Of a DNA stretch of 64,000 nucleotides, positions 21,745 through 33,129 are shown piece after piece. How positions within the stretch are numbered: the first letter of the stretch is position 1; each line of letters begins with the position of its first letter. The stretch is from Mytilus trossulus (taxonomy: Eukaryota; Mollusca; Bivalvia; Mytilida; Mytilidae), in contig NC_086384.1 in NCBI RefSeq assembly GCF_036588685.1, forward strand, positions 50,609,973 through 50,673,972, read 5' to 3'. The notes under the pieces were generated by a model, which did not search any database, was not told the DNA's origin, and worked only from the letters and a program-made list of their open reading frames with translations. A program made the translations under genes and the position numbers.

Positions 21745-22048
21745 TCAGGGTCAGTCAACTTCCGGAAATCTACTATTGCGATGTCATCAACAGTTTAAAT
21801 TATGGTTACAGCGGAGTTTAAAAAGTGACTATAACTATGGACAGTTTATAAATATCGAACTATTACACTAATTTTTATTTCTATAAATGTTATTTACAAA
21901 TGTGACCCTCCTATTTGAAGATGTTATTAAACTTAAGTATTCAGCTCATTCATGAAAAATTATAAAAAAGAATCATTGAAATGTAAAGTAACATAGGCAA
22001 TCTTTTATGAATATTCACAGTCTTCTGTGCTACAATCATACATCAACC

Positions 22049-22144
22049 TAACCCGAATAATTCAGTCCGCTTATCTACGATTACTACATTAACCCCGCAA
22101 GAAGGGGAGATGGAGTACGAGGAGGGACTGAATTATTCGGGTAA
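22049..22144. mobile_element. 96-bp MITE with 20-bp TIRs and 9-bp target duplication
   Basis: The left end is TAACCCGAATAATTCAGTCC (22049-22068). The right end (22125-22144) is its reverse complement with one mismatch. ACATCAACC flanks both sides (22040-22048 and 22145-22153). Nine-base target duplications are typical of Mutator-like transposases. The interior is only 56 bp. Confidence 0.85.
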
Positions 22145-22339
22145 ACATCAACCCATTCGTGTCCACTCGGCCGATTCCGTACCTTCGAGCGTAGCGGATT
22201 GACCCGAGGATTGCCGATCGATGTCAACAATGTGCTTTGTCATTTACCATCAGTACTAATTAAGCAGGTGCCAACTACCAAAAAACTATATTACAGTTAG
22301 TAGTTATTGTGCCACAAAAATAATATGCAAATAAACTAT

Positions 22340-22625
22340 TACATAGATTTCACAAGTAGACTATTTACCGGATTTGATATCACATAAGCAACACGACGGG
22401 TGCCACATGTGGAGCAGGATCTGCTTACCCTCCCGGAGCACCTGAGATCACCCCTAGTTTTTGGTGGGGTTCGTGTTGTTTATTCTTTGGTTTTCTATGT
22501 TGTGTCATTTGTACTATTGTTTGTCTGTTTGCCTTTTTTTCATTTTTAGCCATGACGTTGTCAGTCTGTTTAAGATTTATCAGTTTGACTGTCCCTTTGG
22601 TATCTTTCGTCCCTCTTTTATAAAC
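22340..22625 (+). mobile_element. 5'-truncated 3' tail of a Penelope-type retroelement
   Basis: The sequence runs through CACGACGGGTGCCACATGTG, GATCACCCCTAGTTTTTGG and CTTTCGTCCCTCTTTTATAA. It is the same 3' tail found at 31373-31780 and 39200-39620 (minus), 50742-50925 (minus) and 60842-60985 (minus). In the longer copies this tail follows the C-terminus of an RT frame. It lies just beyond the stop codon of receptor gene A, in antisense. Confidence 0.7.
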
Positions 22626-22645
22626 CAGTAACACATTCACAACAT

Positions 22646-22987
22646 TCAAGCAACAACTGAATCAAGTCTGTGGTAACTTTGTCGACGACGATAGGTCAGC
22701 AATGAATTGCGAATAACAGGGTCTAAAAGGCAAAATAAAATACATGAGAAGAAAGCCTGTGAAGAATCCCCGAAACACTGAATATAGAAAAATATTTTGT
22801 CGAACTTTGTATAATTTTCGAGTTGGTCTTTGGTATGATGTTTATACATTGCAACACCAAATCTAATTGTTCCCCAAATCCGCAGAACATAGATTATTAG
22901 CCACAGTGTCAAATAATTCTCATCTGATGGTCTGAGGTTGTCAGATAAATCCACAAAACTCAACCGAGCTTGTTTTCGTTCTTTTCT
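22646..22987 (-). CDS. Gene A exon 3 (TM6, TM7, C-tail)
   Basis: 342 nt including the stop. It opens with a basic ICL3 (RKERKQAR), then TM6 and TM7. Confidence 0.85.
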   Translation of the reverse strand, partial: RKERKQARLSFVDLSDNLRPSDENYLTLWLIIYVLRIWGTIRFGVAMYKHHTKDQLENYTKFDKIFFYIQCFGDSSQAFFSCILFCLLDPVIRNSLLTYRRRQSYHRLDSVVA

Positions 22988-25900
22988 CTAAAAACAGAAA
23001 ATAAGAAAGATAAACATTATGCATTGATTAAGCTTAGCTGCAAAATAAAAACAAACTCGACGACAAAATGAATATTGCATACTTTTTTTGAGAATTTGAA
23101 TGTACATAAGACGACGTTACATTTTACCTTAGCAACAGTATCTGAGAGCGAAGAGATTTCTGGGACTCTTCTGGTATTGAAATAAAACGATTCAAACATC
23201 AGAGTTGTCTCTCTTATTTCGTTAAAAATGCAGACTGTATCGTACAAAAATTCCAAAATCAAATCACGTATTTGTGTTGCATAATTGATATAAAAATGGA
23301 GATGTGGTTTGATTACCAAAGAACATTTTAAAAATAATCCAAAGATTGCGCTTTTCTCACTTGCTATATTTTGAATAACATATCTTCATAGGACAGTTTT
23401 TCCCGCCGAAACTGACCTTCTGTGAAAATATATAAAATAATCAGAACTATTGAAATATTTGTTCGTTGTTGCTCAGCAATGATGACCAAGATTATGCTGA
23501 GATTAATTTTTCCAAAGTTTTGGTTTGAGTCTAAACGATCTCATGATCATAAATTCATGAACCAAAATTGACTAGCAGGCAACACAAAGATAATATACAA
23601 CTTCCGTCCCTAATGTAAGGTATGGATATTTCACCTCTTTATAAGATATTAACTTTACTAGCAAAGAATATAGCATAGTTGTAACAACAGTACTTAAGCG
23701 TTGCCCTTTTCAAATGAGTTACGAATACTTAAAATACAACAAAGAAAAAATAAGTAAATATTGCAAATAACAATAAACGACAACCACTGAAATGCATGTT
23801 CCTCTTGGCTTTGGGCAGGCACTTTTTACAGTTCGTTCATATGGTGCACTGTATGGATACCGCTAACATGTTTAAACTGACACATTATGTATGTATTTGC
23901 CTGTCCCAACATATGTCATTCCGAGCCTTTTATATCTGACTACGCGGTATGGGCTTTGCTCATTGATGATGGCCGTACAGTGACATATAGTTGTTAATTT
24001 CTGTGTTATCTGGTCTCCTGCGAAGTGTTGTCTCAATTGTCATCATACCTGTCATACCTCATCTTCTTTTTATACATAAAGAATGGTGGCGGGGTTTAAC
24101 ATGTGTGTAAGTGCCCCTCCATCAAATAGCATAGCAATCAGTACATGTTAAATGTCTTATCAGGGAAAAGACGGACGAAAAAGTTATATATTATAATACA
24201 TTATTCAGAAGTATATATACAAACAAATCATGTTTCTTTTACTAAAAAAAATAAAAGATTAAAATATTTCACCTTCTGTATCATATACCCCTTTAAAAGA
24301 ATATACGAAGCTCCAGTTAGAAGGTACATGAGTAGTTCCCAGCCTTTCCCCGTCACCATCATCCAGAAAAACTGTTCTGCAGGAGTAAGGCATGCTGAGA
24401 TCCAGCACCACAGACCACTGCCCACCCTGTAGTCCTCACCTATAACACCATGGAGCATTGCTAGTATTACTATAACAACTGTAAACAAAAAATAAAAAAA
24501 GATCTACTCGAGTATGATGTTGAATTGATTTCAGTGATGTCTTACTTCCAATGACAAACATTACAGGCGTATTCAAGATGATTACGTCGTGCTTTTTTTA
24601 TTAGCCTGAAGTGAACTTTTTTTAACATCACAAGGTAATGGTCTCATTTATAAATCAGTATCCTAGACACATTTTGTTACTGCAAGTCTTTCAATCTTTG
24701 TTCTGCTCTGCGTTCTTAACGGAGAAATGGCATTCTGAACGTTTTTTGTTTAACTTGTACACTCGCTTGCATTGAAGAAAGTATATTTCTGTTGTATGCT
24801 ACCATAAAGCCACTGAGACATTAATAGATTGATAAAATAGGAATTTATGCGAATGTTACTTTTCGGGCTTAAATTAATGAAATTCTAAATAGAAAATGAT
24901 TCAATATAGGCTGAGAACGTAAAACATAGACAAAAAAGGAAATCAGCAGTCAGAAAAATAAACGAATAAAGACTTGTTCGCCAAGAATCTATTCACATAT
25001 CAGTACATTAATAAAATTGAGAATCGGAAATGAAGAATGTGTCATAGAGACAAAAAAACTGGCCAAAGAGCAGATAACAGCCAAAGGCCATCTTTTCTCA
25101 TAGTTTGTTATATTCAAATAGAAATGGTCAACTAACAGTGTGTGTTGTTATACTTTTTTTTTTTATTCATTCTAATTTTACTTTTTATCAGGTTACTTCC
25201 CTCTTAACATATAATAACCAATAGCATCTTTGTTGAAAACAGACAAAAAAGGATAAAATCTATTGTTTTGCGTTTGCAAGGCAGGTAAAAACTATAGACA
25301 ACAACTTTGCATTAAAATATAACTTGCGATAAGATAATAGTTTTTGCTCCATGTCGTTAACCATATAGTGACTTCGAGTTGACGAACAGCAATGAAGGCG
25401 TTGTTAATTTGCGTTAGGTTTCTTCTTTTTACATGTAGATATAATGCGTCATACGCAATATCTTTTTCTTTTCCCTAAAACTTTTTATCGCCAATGACTT
25501 AGGCAGAAAACCAAATATCTTTACTTAATAATCGGAAAGTATACAGTTCATTTGTATTTCCTACGTAGCATAGATCGTTGACCTTGGTTTTCTTCCTGTT
25601 TCTATAATATAACTTGTACAAATGTGTTTTCCAAAGTGTAAAGTGATCAAAATACAATGATCTGATTTTGGTCATTTAATCGATTAAATCATACAAAAAA
25701 TTAAGATTTAAAACAGAATATGTGGTATAATTACCACTTTGACAACTCTCCACAAAAGATCAAATGACACAGGAGTTAACCACTATAGGTCACCGAACGG
25801 CCTTCAACGATGAGCAAATCATAATAGTATACTTACGAGGCACTCCCCATGCTACACCATGAACACAGAGCCTCAAAGTGAAATAATGTTCTCTCGTTTT

Positions 25901-26299
25901 GAAAACAACACTCGTTAGCAAATGAAATGCTATGATTGTAGTCCAGAAAAATGAACATAAGTTTGCCCAAGTCTGGACACTGCCATGAATCAGACAAAGG
26001 TAATCACATTCTGTACTAGGGCAGGCTATTTCTATTATTTCTGATTTTCCATATTTTACGGCGTACCGGACGTTTCCAACAGTGGAACTTATCGCCATGA
26101 TGAAATCAGCTATAGTTAAACATACTAGTAACTTTCTTGTCTCGTTCCTTGCCTCATCGGCCAAACTAAATGTAATGAAGATAAACAACGCTCCAACTAT
26201 CGATAACGGTGCTGATATAAGAGTTAGTACGAGCGGTAGCGTGTCGTACGGATCCTGGTAAATATTCGTATATATAACAGTAGAATTATCATTTCCCAT
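22646..26299 (-). CDS. GPR157-like seven-transmembrane receptor, gene A (three exons)
   Basis: The exons are 26299-25837, 24478-24273 and 22987-22646 on the minus strand (463, 206 and 342 nt), giving a 336-residue protein without stops. Splice sites are canonical: CCTC/GTAAGT, TTTACAG/TT, AGAAG/GTGAAA and TTTTTAG/AGAAAA. Intron phases are 1 then 0. The ATG chosen starts MGNDNST, because it places an N-glycosylation site directly before TM1 as in the paralogues; a longer frame upstream adds only unlike residues. Family marks are RKLLVCLTIADF in TM2, LCLIHGSVQTWANLCSFFWTTIIAFHL across TM3, GLWCW in ECL2, GKGWELLMYL in TM5, YVLRIWGTIRF in TM6 and FGDSSQAFF in TM7. Human GPR157 has a similar length and the same motif order. 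It is an orphan receptor reported to act in primary cilia through Gq. The ligand here is unknown. The C-tail is short and basic (TYRRRQSYHR). Confidence 0.85.
23017..24272. other. Gene A intron 2, containing a dispersed repeat
   Basis: Bases ~23790-24080 are a plus-strand copy of the dispersed family seen most completely at 35930-36360 (GGTATGGGCTTTGCTCATTG, GGCCGTACAGTGACATATAG). The rest is unassigned. Confidence 0.6.
24273..24478 (-). CDS. Gene A exon 2 (end of TM4, ECL2, TM5)
   Basis: 206 nt in phase 1 to 0, encoding VIVILAMLHGV to KGYMIQK. It is the same length as exon 2 of gene B. Confidence 0.85.
24479..25836. other. Gene A intron 1
   Basis: AT-rich. A short piece near 25010-25085 (GAATCGGAAATGAAGAATGT) resembles the start of the repeat at 63295-63556. 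Nothing else is recognised. Confidence 0.45.
25837..26299 (-). CDS. Gene A exon 1 (TM1-TM4)
   Basis: Encodes MGNDNST to GVAWGVP plus one base. It ends at a GTAAGT donor read from ACTTAC at 25831-25836. Confidence 0.85.
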
Positions 26300-28772
26300 T
26301 CTGACAAATGGTAAGAGGATTTTAATACGTACTAGTAGTGGTGTACAAGTATGCACTTGTAATAATGATAATTATGATCAAATCCAAAGTTACACAATTT
26401 GGTTGTGCGTCTAACAGAGGCGAATTTACAGAATATGTAACAGGTAACAGAGCTTTATTCATCAGCATTCAAAAATTGACGAAAAAGATGGTGTATTCTC
26501 TCCTATTCACATTATGATATTGATATATTCCAATTCAAACAATTTCGACTTAGTATCTGCCTTTATATAATTGGTTTTGAGTCAGATGCCCGTATGTTGA
26601 ACGGGAGATAACTATACTAGGTGTCCACTGTGTAAAGCAGAATCTTCATGAAGACACTAGTCATCTTTACATGTAAAATGTCGTTTTTTTTCAGTCCAGA
26701 AGTTGCTTGTTTGTTCGGGTTACGTTCGTTCAAGAAGAGAGCACAATTGTATTAATTTTTTGTAGCTCTCTAAAGTCGTTTAAAAATATAAGTTGTAATT
26801 TCCAAAAATCAAATGATGACAGAATGAGGAAGATGCATCTATTAAAAAACGGAAATGAACGAAAATGAACGGAAACAATTTAAATAACAATTAATCCAGT
26901 CATGTATTGTATAAAAGCACTTAATCATCAAACAGAACCCATAAAGTTTTTTCCCCTCTCATTACCATGATTACGAATATAAAATATATGGGAAAAGGAA
27001 GAGGAAGAAACCTTGATAGTTACCACATAATAAGTACCAGTACTGTCTTCAAATGTTCCGGGTTATTTGATAAGAAACTAGAGAAGATCACCTTGGTCTA
27101 TTGTTTTGTTTTGCCGAGTCGTTTTAGGAGATGATTTTTGTAAAATGGAACGACGACGGGCGACGACAGCGGACACTTAGTGATGAGGAAAGCTCATGTT
27201 CGGGCCAATGAAAAATTTCGATCAATCATATCTATGATGGTATTACATTTTATCAAGTCTAGTGTACATCCGTAACAGAAGTTACAGATTCCGAAGTATA
27301 ATACTGTGAAAATAAAATTGGCTGTACTTCTTTATTTTGTCTACTGTTGAAGATTGAATAATGCCCTCAAGATGTCGTTTGTTTTTCTTTGTCGTTATGT
27401 TGTGTTCTTCTTGACATGCATGTCATTTATCTAGATATGGAAAGTATTATAAATGTTTGAACCCTACAAAACATGTACATGTGTAAATAAATAAATTCAG
27501 TAGTTTATTATTTATTGATATTGACCATCGATTGAAGACGACTAAAATCAATCGGACGTAGTTTTGGCAATACATGACTTCATATTGGACGTCTATTAGA
27601 GTTTCAAAATATTGGACGTCGATTTGAGAATGTGACGTCAGATTTGGACGTTGATTTCAAGAAACAGACGTCGATTTGAGGCGTGGCGTCGATATGAGTC
27701 TAACATATATGGCATGCAAAAAAATTAAATAGGAGAAATTTAATAATGAATTCAAGGAAAAAAGACTATATTCCTTAACCGACTATAGCCAAATTAATAA
27801 CTTCGTACTTGAGTTAGCTCTTTATTATTGTTTATTCGAGTGTCATTGGTGATTCTTTTACATGCCAGTTAATGACACCGGGTCTTGGCCAGATCTTTGG
27901 CTTTTTCAGGAGTTTGTACATCATTTCACATACCTACGTCAGTAAAACGATGAGTCCTTCTGACATTTTCACATCCCTACCACCATGCAAGAACGAAGTT
28001 GAGAAGTATTGATGACCCAAAATGTTCGTCTCGAATATCGATGGTTTGGGTTTAAATACCTTTCAGGTCAAACCGAACTAACTTTACTCTTATTGTAGCT
28101 GTACCTCACCACTGTTTTAGGAGAAATAGTGTTCTGAGTAGGAACAATGTTTCTGGGTATGGAGACGTCTTTTATGCGGTCTGGTACCTTGAGAACTAAC
28201 ACACTAAAAGGCCCATTCAACGTGTAGATATAGTACAAAGCAGTGTTTAAATTCATATAACATCATCATGTTAGAGTCATGTGTATACGTTTAATTTGCC
28301 ACTGGACATTAAACAGCAATAAATCCATCCAACGTTAACCAAACGTCAAACCCAGGTGGTCACAGTTAAACGATTTGGAACAAGAGACATATTTGCACTG
28401 AAATAGCCTTGTGTATAGTGTACCACTTAACGCCAGGCACTTGAGTATTTAGAAAAATGTATTTCCTTAAATTGTCCTATGACATGTATGATTAAAATAG
28501 GTTATATTTACATTCAGATTTATCTTTTGACCTTCAAGCGAGTGGATACACTTACATTAATGATTTCAAATATATAACGTCAACGATATGTTAGCTATAA
28601 ATAAACTGGATTTTTACGTAGTATAAATTTTCTAACTTTATCTAAGTTTGTGTGCAATATTGAGATTTCGTGTTATTGAATATTTGCCGCAATATATGAA
28701 ATATAATCACGTGACAAAAGTGTTCAAAGCAGACGAAAAATCAGCTATAGTACTCTTAAGAAAGAGTGAATT
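26300..28772. promoter_or_regulatory. Divergent intergenic region between genes A and B
   Basis: Genes A (-) and B (+) are head to head across ~2.5 kb, so this stretch should hold both promoters. It also holds a decayed 3' end of the Helitron-like family (~27140-27215, with a broken GTTCGGGCC hairpin). There is a run of GGACGTCGATTTGAG-like motifs at 27525-27705. An upstream block at ~28393-28490 is shared with gene C. Confidence 0.5.
28390..28772 (+). promoter_or_regulatory. Upstream block of gene B conserved with gene C
   Basis: The stretch TTGCACTGAAATAG..CTTGTGT..TACCACTTAAC..CACTTGAGTATTTAGAAA..TTTCCTTAAATTGTCCTATGA ends about 285 bases before the ATG. It has a clear match at 50515-50615 upstream of gene C at the same distance. 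A second shared patch (AAGTTTGTGTGCAAT.TTGAGATTTC) lies ~100 bases before each ATG. This may be a conserved promoter or simply the extent of a recent duplication. Confidence 0.6.
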
Positions 28773-29265
28773 ATGGAGAACGTGACAATTAATACTACGT
28801 CTCTGCCAATATCCAACGAAACAGAACATATAAATCTCTTGTCGGTATTTGCTGCGGATATTACTTTAACCATCATTGCTTGCACATTGTCATTTTTAGG
28901 ATCCATATTTATTTTTAGTGCTTATTGCGTCGTTGACAGTTTACGACCTGAAAATGAAACGAGACGACTGCTTATATATTTAACTGTTTCAGATTTAGTA
29001 GTTGCCATTGGAAACTTCATTGGAACTATAAGATTTATTATTATTTACGACAATAAACCGTTTTATGCTAATTCGGGCGAAGAATTGGCGAGTGATAGCG
29101 TTTGTGTTGTTCAAAGTTTCATTTCAGCAACAGGATCTATGTGGTCATTTTGTTGGAACACAGCAATTGCCATACATCTATGTGTTGCCTTGGTTTATCG
29201 TAGAAATGGCACATGGTCGCGGAAGGTGAAAATATTCTGTCATTCAGTGTGTTGGCTTCTTCCTC
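28773..29265 (+). CDS. Gene B exon 1 (TM1-TM4)
   Basis: Starts at MENVTIN and ends in the GTAAGT donor at 29266. Confidence 0.88.
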
Positions 29266-32200
29266 GTAAGTATATATCAACCGCCTTGGTGGTCACGTGA
29301 TAGCATGATTTCGTCAGGTTTGGAATGTCGTTGGCACGATCCGCTTCTGCTTCTTTTTTGATGCAAGTTGCATATAGGAGTACGAGCAAAGACTGGCCGA
29401 TACATCATCATATGGGGACGAAGTCCCCAATTACGGTACAAAAATAAAAAAAAATAAAAAAAAAAAAAAAATTGGGAAAATTTCCCGAATTTTTCATTGT
29501 ACTAATGAACTCAAAATCGTTAACTTTTTTTTTCAGATCTACTTCCTGTTCCGGTTTTCCCCGCATTTGCGCAGATATCTGTCTTGTTTGCATGAGACTT
29601 TGAAAACAATTTATATTTATCAGTCTAGTAAAATATAAGATTGGATCTCAATACAAATTCAATTTTAATAATTGTTTGATATGAAAAAACGTTACCTGAT
29701 GAAAGCGTTTCGTTTGTTTACATCGAATATGACGTCATAACTTAAAGAACGTCACAGCTAATTCCCTAACAACAGAAACAAAATCGGGAACGTTACGTAC
29801 GGTATTTCGGTTTCTTTTATCAACATAATTGAATTAAAAAAAATACATACATACTTCGTCCCCATTCACAGGTTATGCCTGCCTCATAATAATTAACAAC
29901 GTGTTTGCTGGTGTAAAACTCTCCCAATACTTGGGCAGTTGTGTAACAGTACATAATAAATATAAAAATCAGATGGAAACGGCTTTAACTAAGATAGATT
30001 CAAAGCAGAAAATATCTAACACAAACACAGACCAGACAAAGCAAAATATTCATACATCCACACAAATATTTATTTTGTCGGTAGATATAAGGTGGTATAT
30101 AAATAAAGGCAACAGTAGTATACCGCTGTTCAAAACTCATAAATCCATGAACAAAAAACAAAATAGGGGTAACAAACTAAAACCGAGGGAAACGCATTAA
30201 ATATAAGAGGAGAGCAACGACACAACACCGAAACGGACCAATCATCAAACAAAACACCACGAGAATAACAAATATAACATGAAAACCAAATACATGAATT
30301 TGGGATAGACAAGTATAAGTATAAGTGCCGTTGAGACAATTATCACCCAAGTCACAATTTGTAAAGGTAAGCAGGTTTTAGTCATTGTACGGTCTTCAAC
30401 GGATTCATTTATAACAATTCTTCATTAAGCAGTAGTTACTTTTTAAATTATAGTTTATATACATGTAACAGCCACAAAAGAATCAGAAAATTTAGGTAAA
30501 GACTCATATATCATAATCATCAGGATCATTACATTGGCTAAAGACGGTTTCTTAAATACCTTTATTTATTTTCATGAATTCAATTAATATGACTATTCCT
30601 TTTTTAAACATTAGTAGGTTTTTAAATTGTAGTTTCCGTAGCAATAGCGGCTGCCAAATGTGAAGTTTTAGGTGAAGATTTTGCTCAAGTAACTGGTATA
30701 TGGTGTTGGATTAAGTCTTCATTGTCAAGGAGCGACCGGATATTATGGATGATAATTTCCGGTAAAGGATGGGAGTTAGTTTCGTATTTTGTGACGTGTA
30801 TAATGTTTCTATATCTGAAAGGATACATGTGGCGCCAGGTATGCATAATAAACAGTTAACGAAATTCATTAGCGAACCAAATGCTGTTCCAGTGGTTGGA
30901 ATCCACCTATTGACGCTTTTAATTAGGTAACGTTTCATTTGTTCTTGGGGTTCAAACTCCATATTCAAATTGGCTGCATCCGCACCTGAAATTTTCCCGT
31001 CAACTTATTCGATTTTAAATTATTGATATGTAACCCTTTCATTTGGGGGAATAAGTGTAGCTATTGATAATCGTATTAGATATATCAACTATTTTTTCAA
31101 TGATGAATGCCTTATTCGCATTAACAATTTTCGTACATTGAATCGAGGAAGGAAGCATGTACCAGAGAATTGGTCAACATTCACAAACATACGCAAACGA
31201 ACACAAACTGAAACAATGAAAAATGTCTAATAGAAAAATGTCCGATAGTTAAACCAAACCTCTTTTTTGTTGGCAACAAATATTTACCGACATGTCAAAA
31301 TGACCACAAATTGTTGAGATATTAAAGCTGCCTTTCAGAGGTTTTTGTATAATAAATCAGCTTAAAAGAGGGACGAAAGATACCAAAGGGACAGTCATAC
31401 TCATAAATCTAAAACAAACTGACAACGCCATGGCTAAAAATGAAAAAGACAAACAGAAAAACAATAGTACACATGACACAACATAGAAAACTAAAGAATA
31501 AACAACACGAACCCCACCAAAAACTAGGGGTGATCTCAGGTGCTCCGGAAGGGTAAGCAGATCCTGCTCCACATGCGGCACCCGTCGTGTTGCTTATGTG
31601 ATTACAAATCCGGTAAATAGTCTGATTCGGTAGGTCAAATTCATGAAAGGGAATTGTAGTTACGACGTAAGGAACATATCCGATATTATTTTGTGAAACG
31701 GTTATTCCATAACGGTCAACCAACTCGTGATGGCGTCCGTAAAATTTACGAAGGGATGATTTCATCTTCACCATTTGTTAAAAGTTGCATTCGATATTTT
31801 GTTAGGCTGTAAAAACATCTGTTTATATAAAACTCTTAAAGCTGACATGTGGTATGAGCTTTGCTCACCATTGACGGCCGTATGGTAACCTATAGCTGTT
31901 AATTTCTGTGTCATTTTGGTCTTTTGTGAAGAGTTGTCTCATTTGCAAACATACCACAACTTGTTATAATAAACACAGCAAATTTATATTGATTGATTGA
32001 TTGATAGTTGCTTAACGTCCAGTGAATTTTGTATTGCAATGTTCCTGTACTTTAAATTAACCACGATGTTATGTAAACTATTACTATAATCAAAATGCTA
32101 AAGGTCATGACTTGGAATACTTGTTTGTATGGCTTATCAAACCAAGGTGTTCCGATTAAAAGTGTCTAACTGAATACAGTAATTTTTTTTTATTTGATCT

Positions 32201-32628
32201 GGATATTATCTCTTTCTTTAAAGTTATTTCGGAATTTATATTTTTTTCAATATACATATACTATTAATTTTATATTTCAGAGAACAAGATTTAACCAACG
32301 TCGATTTAACGACGTATCTCTTCGACTGAGAGCTGAAGACGAAAACTACCTTTACTTGTGGTTGATCGGGTATCTTCTCAGGATATGGGGGACGCTGCGC
32401 TTCTTTTTATATGTGTCAGGAAATTCTTCGAATGATAAACCTTACACGGACATAAATTTTGCCCTAGTGCATCTAGAAAGCTTTGGTGACAGTTCGAAGG
32501 CATTTTTTACATTTATTTTATTTTGCATTGCTGACAAAACAACTAGACAAATTCTAATGAACAAAATATGCCATAGAAGGCGTGGCTATGAGGAAATTTT
32601 ACAAAGCTTAAATGCGGAACCAAGATAA
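28773..32628 (+). CDS. GPR157-like seven-transmembrane receptor, gene B (three exons)
   Basis: The exons are 28773-29265, 30633-30838 and 32281-32628 (493, 206 and 348 nt), giving 348 residues without stops. Splice sites are TCCTC/GTAAGT, TTGTAG/TTTCC, CGCCAG/GTATGC and TTTCAG/AGAACA, with phases 1 and 0. N-glycosylation sites (NVT, NTT, NET) precede TM1 (~26-52). TM2 holds RRLLIYLTVSDLVVAIGN, TM3 starts at Cys111 and includes SMWSFCWNTAIAIHL, and ECL2 has GIWCWIK. TM5 has SGKGWELVSYF, TM6 YLLRIWGTLRFF and TM7 FGDSSKAFFTFILFC. The C-tail is HRRRGYEEILQSLNAEPR. These are the hallmark positions of GPR157 and cAMP-receptor-like receptors. Gene B is the closest relative of gene C in the window but lacks 7 residues in ECL1. 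Both introns carry mobile elements. Confidence 0.87.
29408..29868. mobile_element. MITE in intron 1 of gene B
   Basis: The ends ATGGGGACGAAGT (29411) and ACTTCGTCCCCAT (to ~29866) are exact 13-bp inverted repeats. The left end also folds on itself (GGGGAC-GAA-GTCCCC). A 20-base A-rich run follows. It is non-coding. Confidence 0.75.
30098..30345 (+). repeat. Dispersed repeat in intron 1 of gene B
   Basis: AAATAAAGGCAACAGTAGTA, TACCGCTGTT and the following bases recur at 41318-41400 in intron 2 of gene D. I recognise it as a common mussel repeat. The open frames over it are spurious. Confidence 0.6.
30633..30838 (+). CDS. Gene B exon 2 (TM4 end, ECL2, TM5)
   Basis: 206 nt, encoding SVAIAAAKCEVLGED to KGYMWRQ. 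It is too short and splice-bounded to show as a long open frame. Confidence 0.86.
31373..31785 (-). mobile_element. 5'-truncated Penelope-type retroelement tail in intron 2 of gene B
   Basis: Minus strand. The segment begins within the C-terminus of an RT-family frame (KSSLRKFYGRHHELVDRYGI) and continues into the shared 3' tail, ending near the AAAGAGGGACGAAAGATACC complement. The 5' truncation fits target-primed insertion. The copy is old but readable. Confidence 0.7.
31845..31965 (+). repeat. Dispersed repeat fragment (TGGTATGAGCTTTGCTCACC)
   Basis: It matches the 3' half of the family at 35930-36360 and lies in intron 2 of gene B. Confidence 0.6.
32281..32628 (+). CDS. Gene B exon 3 (TM6, TM7, C-tail)
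   Basis: Starts RTRFNQRRFN after TATATTTCAG and ends with TAA at 32626-32628. Confidence 0.88.
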   Translation, partial: RTRFNQRRFNDVSLRLRAEDENYLYLWLIGYLLRIWGTLRFFLYVSGNSSNDKPYTDINFALVHLESFGDSSKAFFTFILFCIADKTTRQILMNKICHRRRGYEEILQSLNAEPR

Positions 32629-32639
32629 TGCGGATAACA

Positions 32640-33075
32640 GTTTTAATTAATCCTTGTAAACACCATTTTACATGGAAAAAGACAGGTAGAAACATTAATA
32701 AAATTAAACATAATATTTGTTTAGAGATAATAGATTATGCCATCTATGTTACTCAACTGACATTGGTGAAGAATACCACTACATTATGACTTGTAAAGCA
32801 CCCAAAACAAAATTGTTATGTAATTACTTTCGGAAAAATCTAAATACATACACATTTTATGTTTTATTCAATTCTACAAATACTGTACTATTAGAAGTTG
32901 TGTACATTTATTAAAATGAGAAATGTGAAAGTATGTCCTCCTTGTTTAACTATGAAACTTACATGTAGGATCTCACACATGCATGTAGTTATTTTTTTAA
33001 GGATATATATATGTACCATTCTCTGAAACTTTGTATTTAGTTCATGACAATAAAATTCAGCATCATACTCGTTAA
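32640..33075 (+). pseudogene. LINE 3' fragment (C-terminal Cys/His tail) downstream of gene B
   Basis: A frame at 32717 reads RDNRLCHLCYSTDIGEEYHYIMTCKAP. This resembles the C-terminal CxxC...H..C tail of the LINE at 56386 (RHCNLCNANELGDEFHYLFKC). The piece is a short 5'-truncated LINE remnant, probably ending near GACAATAAAATTCAG at ~33060. Confidence 0.55.
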
Positions 33076-33129
33076 AAGTGTGATTAAATAGTCTTGATGG
33101 TAGGCAGCTTGATCAGCTGTTTTCACACG

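Noticed and set aside
31357-31581. Hydrophobic frame MPHVEQDLLTLPEHLRSPLVFGGVR (also near 39243)
   Set aside because: It is the translated 3' tail of the Penelope-type retroelement. It recurs at each tail copy and is not a separate membrane protein.
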